From Fidelibacterota bacterium (GTDB lineage Bacteria > Fidelibacterota > Marinisomatia > SCGC-AAA003-L08 > D37C17), in NCBI GenBank assembly GCA_018671635.1, contig JABHHG010000127.1, forward strand, positions 1-10,801: a DNA stretch of 10,801 nucleotides, in the 5' to 3' direction. This document shows positions 1 to 7,839 of this stretch, one piece after another (position 1 is the stretch's first letter; each line of letters starts with the position of its first letter). The position numbers and the translations under genes are program-made. The notes under the pieces are model-generated. The model ran no database searches. It saw only the letters and a program-made list of their open reading frames with translations, and was not told the DNA's origin.

Positions 1-1495
1 TGTTGACCAAAATAACATGGGGCAATTTGGGGTGGAAAGTCAGTTTAATATAGATTTACAGGGGTCAAAAGGTAAGGTTGCATATAATCGGTCCGCATCT
101 GGAAAACTGACAAAAGCCATGACCGTTGAGCAACCCTCAATTTCAGATGGCCATCATATTGAACTCACCCTTGATATTGAACTGCAATCCATTCTTCAAA
201 GTGAGCTAAAAAAGAGTGTGGTGCGTACCAAGGCAAAAACTGCAAATGGAATCATTCTTGACCCACACACGGGTGAAATTTTAGCCATGGCCACATACCC
301 AGATTTTGACCCTAATAATTATGAGCAATATCCCATTGAATCATATAAAAACCGTGCCATCGCAGATGCGTATGAACCGGGTTCAACATTCAAAATTATC
401 AATACGGCAGCGGCATTAGAGAGCGGTTTTATTTCAGCTTTAGATACCTTCCATTGCGAAAATGGAGAGTATCGTCTTCCCCGGGGCAAAATAGTACATG
501 ATCATGAGCCTCATGCTGAGTTATCCGTTGCGGAGATTTTTATACATTCCAGTAATATTGGAATTATGAAGATGGCTGAGCTTTTGGGCGACAATGTAAT
601 TTATGACAGTTCTCGTAGATTTGGATTTGGCATGACTTCAGGAATCCGTCTGCCCGGTGAGACTCCAGGCAAGCTTCGTACGCTCAAACAATGGTCTGGA
701 ATTTCTGGCAGAATGGTTTCAATTGGGCAAGAAATTGCCTCCTCCACTTTACAGATTGCCATGGCATACAGCACTATCGCCAATGGTGGCTTTATGGTGA
801 AACCATATATTGTTAAATCTGTGGGTAATTCAAATATGGACGATACTTACCCCAAAGTATTACGGCAAATCATATCACCAAAAACGTCAGAAGAAATTTT
901 ATCTATGTTAGAACAAGTGGTGATAGTAGGTACGGGTACAAAAGCGTATATCCCCGGATTTAGAGTTGGTGGAAAAACAGGCACCGCCGAAAAATTTATT
1001 GATGGCAGTTATTCTAAAAGTGAATTCATCTCATCATTCGCATCCATATTCCCCATTGATAATCCCAAATATGTTTGCGTCGTCTCTGTGGATTCACCTA
1101 AATATGGTTTCCATTGGGGTAATGAAACGGCAGCACCGGTTGTTCGCGGAGTTTATTCAAGAATTATTAATGACAAAGAAGAGCCACTCCCTTTTGATGA
1201 TTGGAGAGATCCTATCCAAATTGAAGCCGAACCCCTGCTCGCACAGGCTGAAGATATTATTGTGCCCACACTTCCAGTTTTAAGCACCAAATATTCTCAA
1301 AAATCAAAAAAAATGGAACAGGTTCCTAATTTCATGGGTAAAACACTGAAGCAAGCGCTACGGATTGGCAAAAGTGTGGGGCTAAATCTTGACAATGTTG
1401 GTTTCTCAGGACGAGTAGTATGGCAATCGCCTCGGGCAGGAGCAGATTTAAAAACATGTCATTCTTGTATAATCAAATTAGAGTCCAACTCATGA
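1..1495 (+). CDS. ftsI: Septal peptidoglycan D,D-transpeptidase FtsI (PBP3-type), C-terminal part, with one PASTA domain; 5' end cut off by the window
   Basis: Class B penicillin-binding protein that cross-links peptidoglycan at the septum from the periplasmic side of the inner membrane. The reading frame is already open at base 2 (VDQNN before the first Met at 17), so that Met is internal and the N-terminal membrane anchor and much of the pedestal domain lie upstream. Counting from Met at base 17: the GVE motif and dimer-domain end are at 5-35, the active-site STFK at 123-126 (Ser at bases 383-385), SSN at 178-180, and KTGT at 320-323. All three catalytic motifs are intact. After a linker of about 60 residues, a single PASTA domain runs from VPNF at 436 to the end, closing with a CHSC (CxxC) motif at 481-484. 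The stop overlaps the murE start as ATGA. Position before murE in a dcw cluster favours FtsI over the elongation enzyme PBP2 (MrdA) or sporulation SpoVD; the PASTA domain is unlike E. coli FtsI but is known in other phyla. Confidence 0.95.
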   Translation, partial: VDQNNMGQFGVESQFNIDLQGSKGKVAYNRSASGKLTKAMTVEQPSISDGHHIELTLDIELQSILQSELKKSVVRTKAKTANGIILDPHTGEILAMATYPDFDPNNYEQYPIESYKNRAIADAYEPGSTFKIINTAAALESGFISALDTFHCENGEYRLPRGKIVHDHEPHAELSVAEIFIHSSNIGIMKMAELLGDNVIYDSSRRFGFGMTSGIRLPGETPGKLRTLKQWSGISGRMVSIGQEIASSTLQIAMAYSTIANGGFMVKPYIVKSVGNSNMDDTYPKVLRQIISPKTSEEILSMLEQVVIVGTGTKAYIPGFRVGGKTGTAEKFIDGSYSKSEFISSFASIFPIDNPKYVCVVSVDSPKYGFHWGNETAAPVVRGVYSRIINDKEEPLPFDDWRDPIQIEAEPLLAQAEDIIVPTLPVLSTKYSQKSKKMEQVPNFMGKTLKQALRIGKSVGLNLDNVGFSGRVVWQSPRAGADLKTCHSCIIKLESNS

Positions 1496-2949
1496 AGTTA
1501 AAAGACATGTTAAAAAATTTGAAATACACCGGCAAAATTGACGAGCGGGAAATCAATGGTATCACGCATGATTCTCGTAAAGTGAAGGATGGCACTCTAT
1601 TTGTTGCAATCAAAGGTCAGAATTCTGATGGATATGAATTTATTCCCAGTGCCATAGAAAGAGGTGCTTCTGCAATTATTGCCAATGGTCGTACTACAAA
1701 AATCACAGGTATTCCTGTGGTGCATGTAGCGGATACCCGTGAAGCCATGTCACATGTTGCTGCAAATTTCTACGGACGCCCTTCTGAGGATATGAGTATT
1801 GTGGGTATTACCGGCACCAATGGAAAAACATCCACCTGTAAATTGATCGCCCATTTACTTCAAGAAAATGATTCTCCTTGTGGTTCATTAGGCACATTAG
1901 GATTTTCAACTCCATCTGGGATTATGTCAACTGGTTTTACCACACCCGAATCAGTAGAAGTTCAGCAAATGCTTAATTTTTTGAAATCAAGCGGCATTAA
2001 CCACGCAGTCTTGGAAATTTCTTCCCATGCATTAGAAATGCACCGAGTTGATGACGTTCAAGTTGATGTGGCAGTCTTTACCCATCTATCACAAGATCAT
2101 TTAGACTATCATGAAAATATGGAGAATTATTTTCAAGCTAAACTCAAATTGTTCACACAGCTGAGACCTGAGAGTACTGCCATAATCAATATGGATGATA
2201 AATATGGCAAAAAAATTATTAAATCTGTTAAATCAAAAATTATTACATACGGTTTTAATGATACTGCAGATATATATCCACTGTCATATACCTTATCATT
2301 AACCGGCACTACCGCACATATTTCAATTGACGGAAAAGAGATTGAAATTTCATCACCCCTAATCGGAAAATTTAATCTATATAATATTTTAGCATCTATT
2401 GCTTCGGCACATGCCCTTGAAATTTCACCGCTTGGAATTGCTCGTGCCATCGAAAGTTTTAGCAAAGTTTCAGGACGAATGGAAATCATACCCACACAAT
2501 CCCCAGGAACTATAATTATTGACTATGCTCATACACCCGATGCTTATGAAAATGTTTTATCTACGATTCAAGAATTGTCTTCAGAGAAAAAAGTATATAC
2601 TCTATTTGGATGTGGTGGAAATCGAGATCAATCAAAACGAGCATTGATGACATCTATTGCGGAAAAGTATTCTGATCATGTTTTTGTAACATCAGATAAT
2701 CCCAGGAACGAAAAGCTTGATGACATCATTTCTCAAATGTGTGAAGGATTTACTGAGGCCGACCATAGTATTATTCATAATCGCGTAGATGCAATTGAGA
2801 AAGCCATGAGTAGAATGGATGAAAACTCCATTTTATTAGTATTAGGCAAAGGCCATGATGACTATGAAGAGATCAATGGTCAAAAACATTTACATAGTGA
2901 TTCAAAAACAATAAGTGAGTTTGGCAATGCGAGTTCAGATAGCGAATAA
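1492..2949 (+). CDS. murE: UDP-MurNAc-L-alanyl-D-glutamate--2,6-diaminopimelate ligase MurE
   Basis: Cytoplasmic ATP-dependent Mur ligase that adds the third stem-peptide residue to UDP-MurNAc-L-Ala-D-Glu. The protein is 485 residues, close to the 495 of E. coli MurE. Visible motifs: ITHDSRKV near the N terminus (uridine-nucleotide domain), the P-loop GTNGKTST at 108-115, the lysine in YFQAKLKLF at 217 (position of the carbamylated Lys of the family), GCGGNRD at 373-379, DNPR at 402-405 and GKGHDDYEE at 452-460. DNPR is the signature of enzymes that select meso-diaminopimelate rather than lysine, so mDAP peptidoglycan is inferred. The frame stays open upstream to a Met at 1420, but that extension lies inside the ftsI coding sequence and reads as low-quality protein. 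The Met at 1492 gives the usual family N terminus and a 4-base ATGA overlap with the ftsI stop. No convincing Shine-Dalgarno sequence precedes it, which fits translation coupled to ftsI. Confidence 0.96.
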   Translation: MKLKDMLKNLKYTGKIDEREINGITHDSRKVKDGTLFVAIKGQNSDGYEFIPSAIERGASAIIANGRTTKITGIPVVHVADTREAMSHVAANFYGRPSEDMSIVGITGTNGKTSTCKLIAHLLQENDSPCGSLGTLGFSTPSGIMSTGFTTPESVEVQQMLNFLKSSGINHAVLEISSHALEMHRVDDVQVDVAVFTHLSQDHLDYHENMENYFQAKLKLFTQLRPESTAIINMDDKYGKKIIKSVKSKIITYGFNDTADIYPLSYTLSLTGTTAHISIDGKEIEISSPLIGKFNLYNILASIASAHALEISPLGIARAIESFSKVSGRMEIIPTQSPGTIIIDYAHTPDAYENVLSTIQELSSEKKVYTLFGCGGNRDQSKRALMTSIAEKYSDHVFVTSDNPRNEKLDDIISQMCEGFTEADHSIIHNRVDAIEKAMSRMDENSILLVLGKGHDDYEEINGQKHLHSDSKTISEFGNASSDSE

Positions 2950-2953
2950 GGCA

Positions 2954-4249
2954 ATGTTTAATAATGCACTCTCAACGCTATTCCCTCAACATAACTTTTC
3001 AGAGGTGAACGGATTCACCATTGATTCTCGATTGGCCGAAAAGGGTGATGTATATCTTCCGTTAAAAGGGGAGAATGTTAACGGACATGATTTTATTTCT
3101 GATGCGATTTCTAGTGGAGCATCACTCATTTTTAGTGAACAATCTTCAACTGAAAATTTAGATGAAGTGATTTACGTTGATTCAACATTAAGCACATTAA
3201 AAAAACTGGCTCATGCATATCGTGAGCAAATTGAATGTCCGATTATTGGAATTACCGGCTCAAATGGTAAAACAACCACTAAAGAATTATTGAACCATGT
3301 AGTAAGTGCTCACAAAAAAACCATGTGCACTGAAGGAAATCATAACAGCACTATTGGGTTACCCATTTCAATATTTACTATTGAAGGTGATGAAGACTTT
3401 TGTATCCTAGAAATGGGGGCAAGTGAGCCTAATGAAATTGCTGAATTATGCAAGATTTCAAAACCAACTATGGGGCTCATTACCAATATCTCCGCAGCAC
3501 ATACTGAGAATTTTGGGAGTATAGAAAATGTAGCCAAAACGAAACTGGCTTTATTCTCAAGTCTATCTTCAGATGACACTGCCTTTATTAATATTGATGA
3601 CGAATATATTTCTACATTTGAAACGAAAAGTAAAAAAATATCTTATAGTTTCAAGTCAGAATCCGATTTTCATGGTAATTATTCAGATGGGCAAATTTCA
3701 ATTAATAATTTTGATATTCCACTTCCCTATCCAAGTCAAATAATGGCCCAGAATATATTAGCTATTTTTTCAGTGGCCAACACAATTGGCATAAGTCCAA
3801 TTCAAATTGCAGATTCCATTAAGTCATTTATGCCGCTAACTGGACGTTGCGAATTAATCACCCACAATGATATTACAATTATTGATGATACCTATAATTC
3901 AAACTTAGAATCCGCAAAAGCTGGGATCCATACCCTATCAGAATATGAAGGCGTACGAAAAATTGCCATCATTGGGGATATGTTTGAATTAGGTGATTTT
4001 GCACAAGATCATCACCGTGAATTGGGTGAATATATTTCAAAGTCAAATATTGATTTACTATTGGCAACGGGTGAATTAACTAAACATACCGTAGATACTG
4101 CCAGCGGAATCGATGCTACATTTTTTCAGAACAAAAATGATTTAATTAGCGCACTCAGAAAAATCACCCAATCAGGTGATGTTATTTATGTAAAAGGTTC
4201 ACGAGGTATGCAAATGGAAACCATTATTGAAAAAGGAATTTTAATCTAA
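2954..4249 (+). CDS. murF: UDP-MurNAc-tripeptide--D-alanyl-D-alanine ligase MurF
   Basis: Cytoplasmic ATP-dependent Mur ligase that adds the D-Ala-D-Ala dipeptide and so completes UDP-MurNAc-pentapeptide. Counting from the Met at 2954 the protein is 431 residues. It shows FTIDSR near the N terminus, the P-loop GSNGKTTT at 102-109, GNHNSTIGLP (family T/GNxNNxxGxP), EMGAS, NISAAHTENFGS with the downstream TKLALF lysine segment, DDTYNSN at 311-317, and a KGSRGMQME end typical of MurF. The start is uncertain. ATG at 2954 lies 4 bases after the murE stop and puts TIDSR at about the family's usual distance from the N terminus. ATG at 2927 or GTG at 2915 would add 9 or 13 residues (MRVQIANKA...) and overlap murE. 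I prefer 2954 on length and on the close stop-start spacing elsewhere in the cluster; AAGG just before it is too close to be a good ribosome site. The stop overlaps mraY by one base (TAATG). Confidence 0.94.
   Translation: MFNNALSTLFPQHNFSEVNGFTIDSRLAEKGDVYLPLKGENVNGHDFISDAISSGASLIFSEQSSTENLDEVIYVDSTLSTLKKLAHAYREQIECPIIGITGSNGKTTTKELLNHVVSAHKKTMCTEGNHNSTIGLPISIFTIEGDEDFCILEMGASEPNEIAELCKISKPTMGLITNISAAHTENFGSIENVAKTKLALFSSLSSDDTAFINIDDEYISTFETKSKKISYSFKSESDFHGNYSDGQISINNFDIPLPYPSQIMAQNILAIFSVANTIGISPIQIADSIKSFMPLTGRCELITHNDITIIDDTYNSNLESAKAGIHTLSEYEGVRKIAIIGDMFELGDFAQDHHRELGEYISKSNIDLLLATGELTKHTVDTASGIDATFFQNKNDLISALRKITQSGDVIYVKGSRGMQMETIIEKGILI
4231..4237 (+). promoter_or_regulatory. Possible Shine-Dalgarno sequence of mraY
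   Basis: The purine run AAAAGGA ends 11 bases before the mraY ATG at 4249, inside the last codons of murF. The spacing is longer than usual, so this is weaker than the ftsW site; coupling through the TAATG overlap may matter more. Confidence 0.3.
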
Positions 4250-5352
4250 TGTTATATCATCTCCTGTATCCATTAAGAGATTTCTTTTTTGCATTCAATG
4301 TTTTTCAATATATATCATTCCGTGCTGTGGGCGCTGCAATCACCGCATTATTTATCAGTTTTTTATTGGGGCCACGCGTTATAAAAATGCTGACTCGATT
4401 ACAGGTAGGTGAAACTATTCGTGATAGTGGACCAGAATCGCATCAAATGAAAGAGGGTACGCCTACGATGGGTGGTGCATTGATTATTCTTGCCATTGTG
4501 CTTCCTACATTGCTGTGGGCAAAAATTGGTGATATCCATATTCAAATTTTATTATTGGCTACCGTGTGGATGGGGATGATTGGTTTTTTTGATGATTATT
4601 TGAAAGTGGTGAAAAAGTATCCTGATGGGCTCATCGCACGTTATAAAATGGCTGGACAAATTATACTGGGACTTGTTATAGGATATTTAGTTACAACCTA
4701 TCCCACTGTTTCCGAATTGCGAACCGTAATCTCAGTTCCATTTATTGCCAATGGTCATGTAGATATCGGATGGTTATACATTCCCCTTATAATTTTAGTA
4801 ATTACAGGTACATCAAATGCGGTGAATCTAACCGATGGTCTGGATGGTTTATCCACCGGATTAGTGGCCATTGCCACCTTAGTATTTGGCGCCATTGCCT
4901 ACGCTTCTGGTCGATTTGATTATAGTGATTACTTGAATATTTTATACTTACCCGGTACAGGAGAATTATTCATTTTTTGTATGGCACTTATCGGGGCAAG
5001 TATTGGATTCTTATGGTATAATGCGAATCCAGCCAAAATATTTATGGGCGATACCGGCTCACTTTCCATGGGAGCTGCCTTAGGCACATTAGCCGTATTA
5101 TTGAAAAAAGAAATCCTCCTTATTATTATTGGCGGTGTATTCGTAGCTGAATCTTTATCCGTTATTATTCAAGTGGGATACTTTAAATATACCAAACGTA
5201 AATATGGTGAAGGACGTAAATTTTTCAAAATGGCACCCCTACATCACCACTTTGAACTGAGTGGATGGCATGAAAACCATGTAGTAGTTCGATTCTGGAT
5301 TATTGGAATAATGTGTGCCCTATTATCATTAACCACATTCAAGATTCAATGA
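4249..5352 (+). CDS. mraY: Phospho-MurNAc-pentapeptide transferase MraY (lipid I synthesis)
   Basis: Integral inner-membrane enzyme that moves phospho-MurNAc-pentapeptide from UDP to undecaprenyl phosphate, giving lipid I. The protein is 367 residues (E. coli 360) and consists mostly of hydrophobic segments, consistent with the ten-helix fold of the family. Catalytic motifs are complete: KEGTPTMGG after the first helices, FFDDY with Asp115/Asp116 (same numbering as E. coli), NAVNLTDGLDGL at 190-201, FMGDTGSLSMG with Asp268, and the HHH triad at 332-334 within PLHHHFELSGW. The start codon shares its A with the murF stop (TAATG), and an AAAAGGA purine run sits 11 bases upstream. The gene is in the standard dcw place between murF and murD and overlaps murD by 4 bases. 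WecA-type relatives are excluded by the HHHFE motif and the context. Confidence 0.97.
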   Translation: MLYHLLYPLRDFFFAFNVFQYISFRAVGAAITALFISFLLGPRVIKMLTRLQVGETIRDSGPESHQMKEGTPTMGGALIILAIVLPTLLWAKIGDIHIQILLLATVWMGMIGFFDDYLKVVKKYPDGLIARYKMAGQIILGLVIGYLVTTYPTVSELRTVISVPFIANGHVDIGWLYIPLIILVITGTSNAVNLTDGLDGLSTGLVAIATLVFGAIAYASGRFDYSDYLNILYLPGTGELFIFCMALIGASIGFLWYNANPAKIFMGDTGSLSMGAALGTLAVLLKKEILLIIIGGVFVAESLSVIIQVGYFKYTKRKYGEGRKFFKMAPLHHHFELSGWHENHVVVRFWIIGIMCALLSLTTFKIQ

Positions 5353-6725
5353 TAGATATATCAAATATCAATAAAATAGAATGGAAGAATACTAAAGTTT
5401 CTGTGTTAGGCGCGGGGAAAAGTGGTATTGCTGCCACAAACTTAGCTCTATCTGTTGGGGCACATGTTTTAATTAGTGAACATGGTGATTTAGTAAAAAT
5501 TACAGCTACTCAAAATTTAGACATCGAAACGGGTGGACATTCTGATAAAATTTTGGATTCAGATGTCATCATTATAAGCCCGGGAGTTTCTGATAAAATT
5601 GATATTATTCAAAAATGTAAGGAATTACAGATTCCCATAATAAGTGAAATTGAATTTTCAAGTTGGTTTACAACATCCCCAATTTTAGCCATTACGGGCT
5701 CAAACGGAAAAACCACCACTACTTCATTGTTACACGAAATGGTTAAAAATGCTGGTCATAATTCCATGTTAGGTGGAAATATTGGCATCCCCTTTTCAGA
5801 AAATGTATTTACTGAACGTGAATCTGGCCAAAAGAACACTGTACATATTTTAGAATTAAGTAGTTTTCAATTAGAACATATTGAACTTTTCTCTCCACAA
5901 ATATCATGTATCCTTAATATATCTCCAGACCATATGAATCGTTATGATTCTATGGATGATTATCTTAAGGCAAAATTAAATATTGCAAAAAACTTGGTAA
6001 CACCTGCCTGGTTAGTCTACAATGCAGCTGATCCTGCATTGGAAGCCTCTCTCAGGGATAGACATCGCACACAGTTATTTTCCCGATTGACTAACCAGCA
6101 GGTGAACTACCATGTAAATGGAGAAAAAGTATATTGTGGAAGTATTGAGAATCCACAGATTCTCTTTTACATGGATGAAACCGTTTTAAAAGGGCCTCAC
6201 AATATAGAAAATATTATTGCGGCAGCAACTATGGCAAATCTATTTGGCGTAAATGATTTACATGTAAGTGATGCTATTAAAAAATTTAGTGCATTAGAGC
6301 ATCGAATGGAGCCCGTAGTGTCTCCCCTCCCTTTGAATTTCATTAATGATTCTAAGGCAACTAATATTGCTTCAGCAATGGCTGCCATCAATAGTTTTGA
6401 AAATATAACGCTTATTCTTGGTGGACAAGATAAGGGTGAAACTGATTTTTCAGAACTACTTGAATCCATGCAAGGTAGAGTAAATCATATAATATGTTAT
6501 GGTCATGCCGCAGAAAGTATTCATTCACATATTTCGAGTTACGGCGATTCGTTTGCAATCTATAATTTTTCTGACGCAATTTTGAAAGCCATCGAAGTTT
6601 CAGAAGATGGTTCTACTATTCTGCTTTCACCCGCATGTGCAAGTTTTGATCAATTTTCTAATTATGAAAAGCGTGGAGATCGATTCAAAGAATTGGTGAG
6701 TTCACTGGGAGTAATCCATGAATAA
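5349..6725 (+). CDS. murD: UDP-N-acetylmuramoyl-L-alanine--D-glutamate ligase MurD
   Basis: Cytoplasmic Mur ligase that adds D-glutamate to UDP-MurNAc-L-Ala. The protein is 458 residues (E. coli 438). It has an N-terminal Rossmann-like VSVLGAGKSGIAA, the P-loop GSNGKTTT at 117-124, LELSSFQLE, NISPDHMNRYDSMDDYLKAK with Lys209 at the site of the carbamylated Lys, NDSKATN at 333-339, LILGGQDKG, and SPACASFDQF at 427-436 followed by NYEKRGDRF; the last group is diagnostic for MurD. The frame is open upstream to a Met at 5313, but that part lies in the mraY end. Met at 5349 gives an ATGA overlap with the mraY stop and the normal N terminus. There is no clear Shine-Dalgarno sequence. The 3' end overlaps ftsW by 8 bases. 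A perfect 7-bp hairpin lies inside the gene at 6147-6164. Confidence 0.96.
   Translation: MIDISNINKIEWKNTKVSVLGAGKSGIAATNLALSVGAHVLISEHGDLVKITATQNLDIETGGHSDKILDSDVIIISPGVSDKIDIIQKCKELQIPIISEIEFSSWFTTSPILAITGSNGKTTTTSLLHEMVKNAGHNSMLGGNIGIPFSENVFTERESGQKNTVHILELSSFQLEHIELFSPQISCILNISPDHMNRYDSMDDYLKAKLNIAKNLVTPAWLVYNAADPALEASLRDRHRTQLFSRLTNQQVNYHVNGEKVYCGSIENPQILFYMDETVLKGPHNIENIIAAATMANLFGVNDLHVSDAIKKFSALEHRMEPVVSPLPLNFINDSKATNIASAMAAINSFENITLILGGQDKGETDFSELLESMQGRVNHIICYGHAAESIHSHISSYGDSFAIYNFSDAILKAIEVSEDGSTILLSPACASFDQFSNYEKRGDRFKELVSSLGVIHE
6147..6164 (+). repeat. Perfect 7-bp inverted repeat (hairpin) followed by TTTT, inside murD
   Basis: GAGAATC and GATTCTC pair perfectly around a CACA loop and are followed directly by TTTT at 6165-6168. 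The shape resembles a small intrinsic terminator, but the stem has only three G-C pairs and the sequence encodes an ordinary part of MurD (SIENPQILF). A stem of this size is expected about once by chance in a window of this length, so a function is unproven. Confidence 0.3.
6707..6711 (+). promoter_or_regulatory. Shine-Dalgarno sequence of ftsW
   Basis: GGGAG lies six bases before the ftsW ATG at 6718, inside the end of murD. It is the only start in the window with a good core at normal spacing, and it supports 6718 as the true start. Confidence 0.5.
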
Positions 6726-7839
6726 CAAACGTTCACCAGAATACATGTTTATTTGCGCAATTATACTGCTTATTGGATTCGGTACATTGGTCATGTACAG
6801 TGCCGGCGGTTTCACGGCTACCATGAAATTTCAAAATTATGCACATTATCTCATGAAGCATATTAAATGGCTCATGGTTGGTGGCGGTTTATACTTTGTG
6901 GCCAGTCGATTCAAATACAAAAATTTAAAATTTATGCTCCCTGGAATTATTGGATTTACATGGATGATTATGATTTTAGCATTTGCATTAAATCCCACAA
7001 ATAAACCCGATAGATGGCTCATTATTGCGGGAAAAAACTGGGTTACCACTTCTGATGTGGCTCGAATCATGTTGATTGTTTATACTGCATACTTTTTAGA
7101 TAAGTATCAACGAGAGATTTCTGATTGGACCTTTATGTTGAAAAATTATACGCCAATTGCAGGCTTAACATTATTTTTAATACTCATGCAACCTGATTTA
7201 AGTTCAACTTTTATAATTGGTGCAATCATCTTTGTAATGTTACTCATCGGCAAGGCTTCATCAAGATATTTAACCATTTTAGTAACGGTGGCATTATTGG
7301 CGTTTAGTGTTAAAATAGGTACTTCAAACTATCAAAGAGCACGACTCATGAATTGGCTTCAACCCACTGAAGAAATTGGTGACATCCAACAGCATGCATC
7401 AAAATTGGCCATGGGAAGTGGTGAAATTCTGGGTAGAGGTCCTGGCAGTAGTCGATTGAAAAATGGCCACCTCCCCGCAGCACATACAGATTTTATCTTA
7501 GCAATTTTGGGTGAAGAATATGGCTTTACGGGGGTACTTGTACTCTTTATTCTTTTTGGCGTTATTTTTCATAATGGGATAAAGATTCTACAAATTGCCC
7601 CTGATCGGTTTGGGCTTTTCTTAGCATTGGGAATAATCCTCAATTTAATTTTCTATTTTCTAATTAATGTTGCATACGTGATTGGGTTTGCGCCGAATAC
7701 AGGATTGACCATGCCATTTGTAAGCTATGGCGGATCCAATACAATCTTTACTTTGGGTGCCGTTGGATTACTCATGAGTATTGCTCGAGAAGCATCTCAT
7801 GGCTCGACAACATACCAAAAACGGATGATCAATGTCTGA
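6718..7839 (+). CDS. ftsW: Septal peptidoglycan glycosyltransferase FtsW (SEDS family)
   Basis: Polytopic inner-membrane SEDS protein that polymerises lipid II into glycan strands at the septum together with its class B PBP partner, here the FtsI encoded at the start of the window. The protein is 373 residues with about ten hydrophobic segments, starting just after a short MNNKRSPE cytoplasmic tail. Visible motifs: MYSAGG after helix 1, RW at 99-100, QPDLSST at 158-164, GEILGRGPGSSRLKNGHLP, the AHTDFILAILGEEYGF loop with Asp258 matching the essential Asp of SEDS enzymes, and SYGGSN at 336-341. The usual QPSE-x-x-K segment is replaced by TTSDVAR (residues 110-116). RodA is the alternative, but a SEDS gene between murD and murG is FtsW in known dcw clusters. 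A GGGAG Shine-Dalgarno sequence precedes the start, and both ends overlap the neighbouring genes by 8 bases. Confidence 0.94.
   Translation: MNNKRSPEYMFICAIILLIGFGTLVMYSAGGFTATMKFQNYAHYLMKHIKWLMVGGGLYFVASRFKYKNLKFMLPGIIGFTWMIMILAFALNPTNKPDRWLIIAGKNWVTTSDVARIMLIVYTAYFLDKYQREISDWTFMLKNYTPIAGLTLFLILMQPDLSSTFIIGAIIFVMLLIGKASSRYLTILVTVALLAFSVKIGTSNYQRARLMNWLQPTEEIGDIQQHASKLAMGSGEILGRGPGSSRLKNGHLPAAHTDFILAILGEEYGFTGVLVLFILFGVIFHNGIKILQIAPDRFGLFLALGIILNLIFYFLINVAYVIGFAPNTGLTMPFVSYGGSNTIFTLGAVGLLMSIAREASHGSTTYQKRMINV

Noticed and set aside
3..8. TTGACC at the window start as a possible -35 box
   Set aside because: It sits inside the ftsI reading frame with no supported -10 element; such hexamers are common by chance.
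966..1283. A + strand open frame of 105 codons inside ftsI
   Set aside because: It overlaps the KTG region of a clear transpeptidase in another frame and resembles no known protein; a shadow frame.
1420..1491. In-frame N-terminal extension of murE from a Met at 1420
   Set aside because: It lies wholly inside the ftsI PASTA coding sequence and its translation does not resemble MurE; the Met at 1492 gives the standard N terminus and an ATGA overlap.
5313..5348. In-frame N-terminal extension of murD from a Met at 5313
   Set aside because: It lies inside the conserved last helix of mraY and adds 12 unrelated residues; 5349 fits the family length and the overlap pattern.
6718..7839. Reading the SEDS gene as rodA
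   Set aside because: Its location between murD and murG, with ftsI in the same operon, is the standard place of ftsW; the divergent PSE motif does not by itself indicate RodA.
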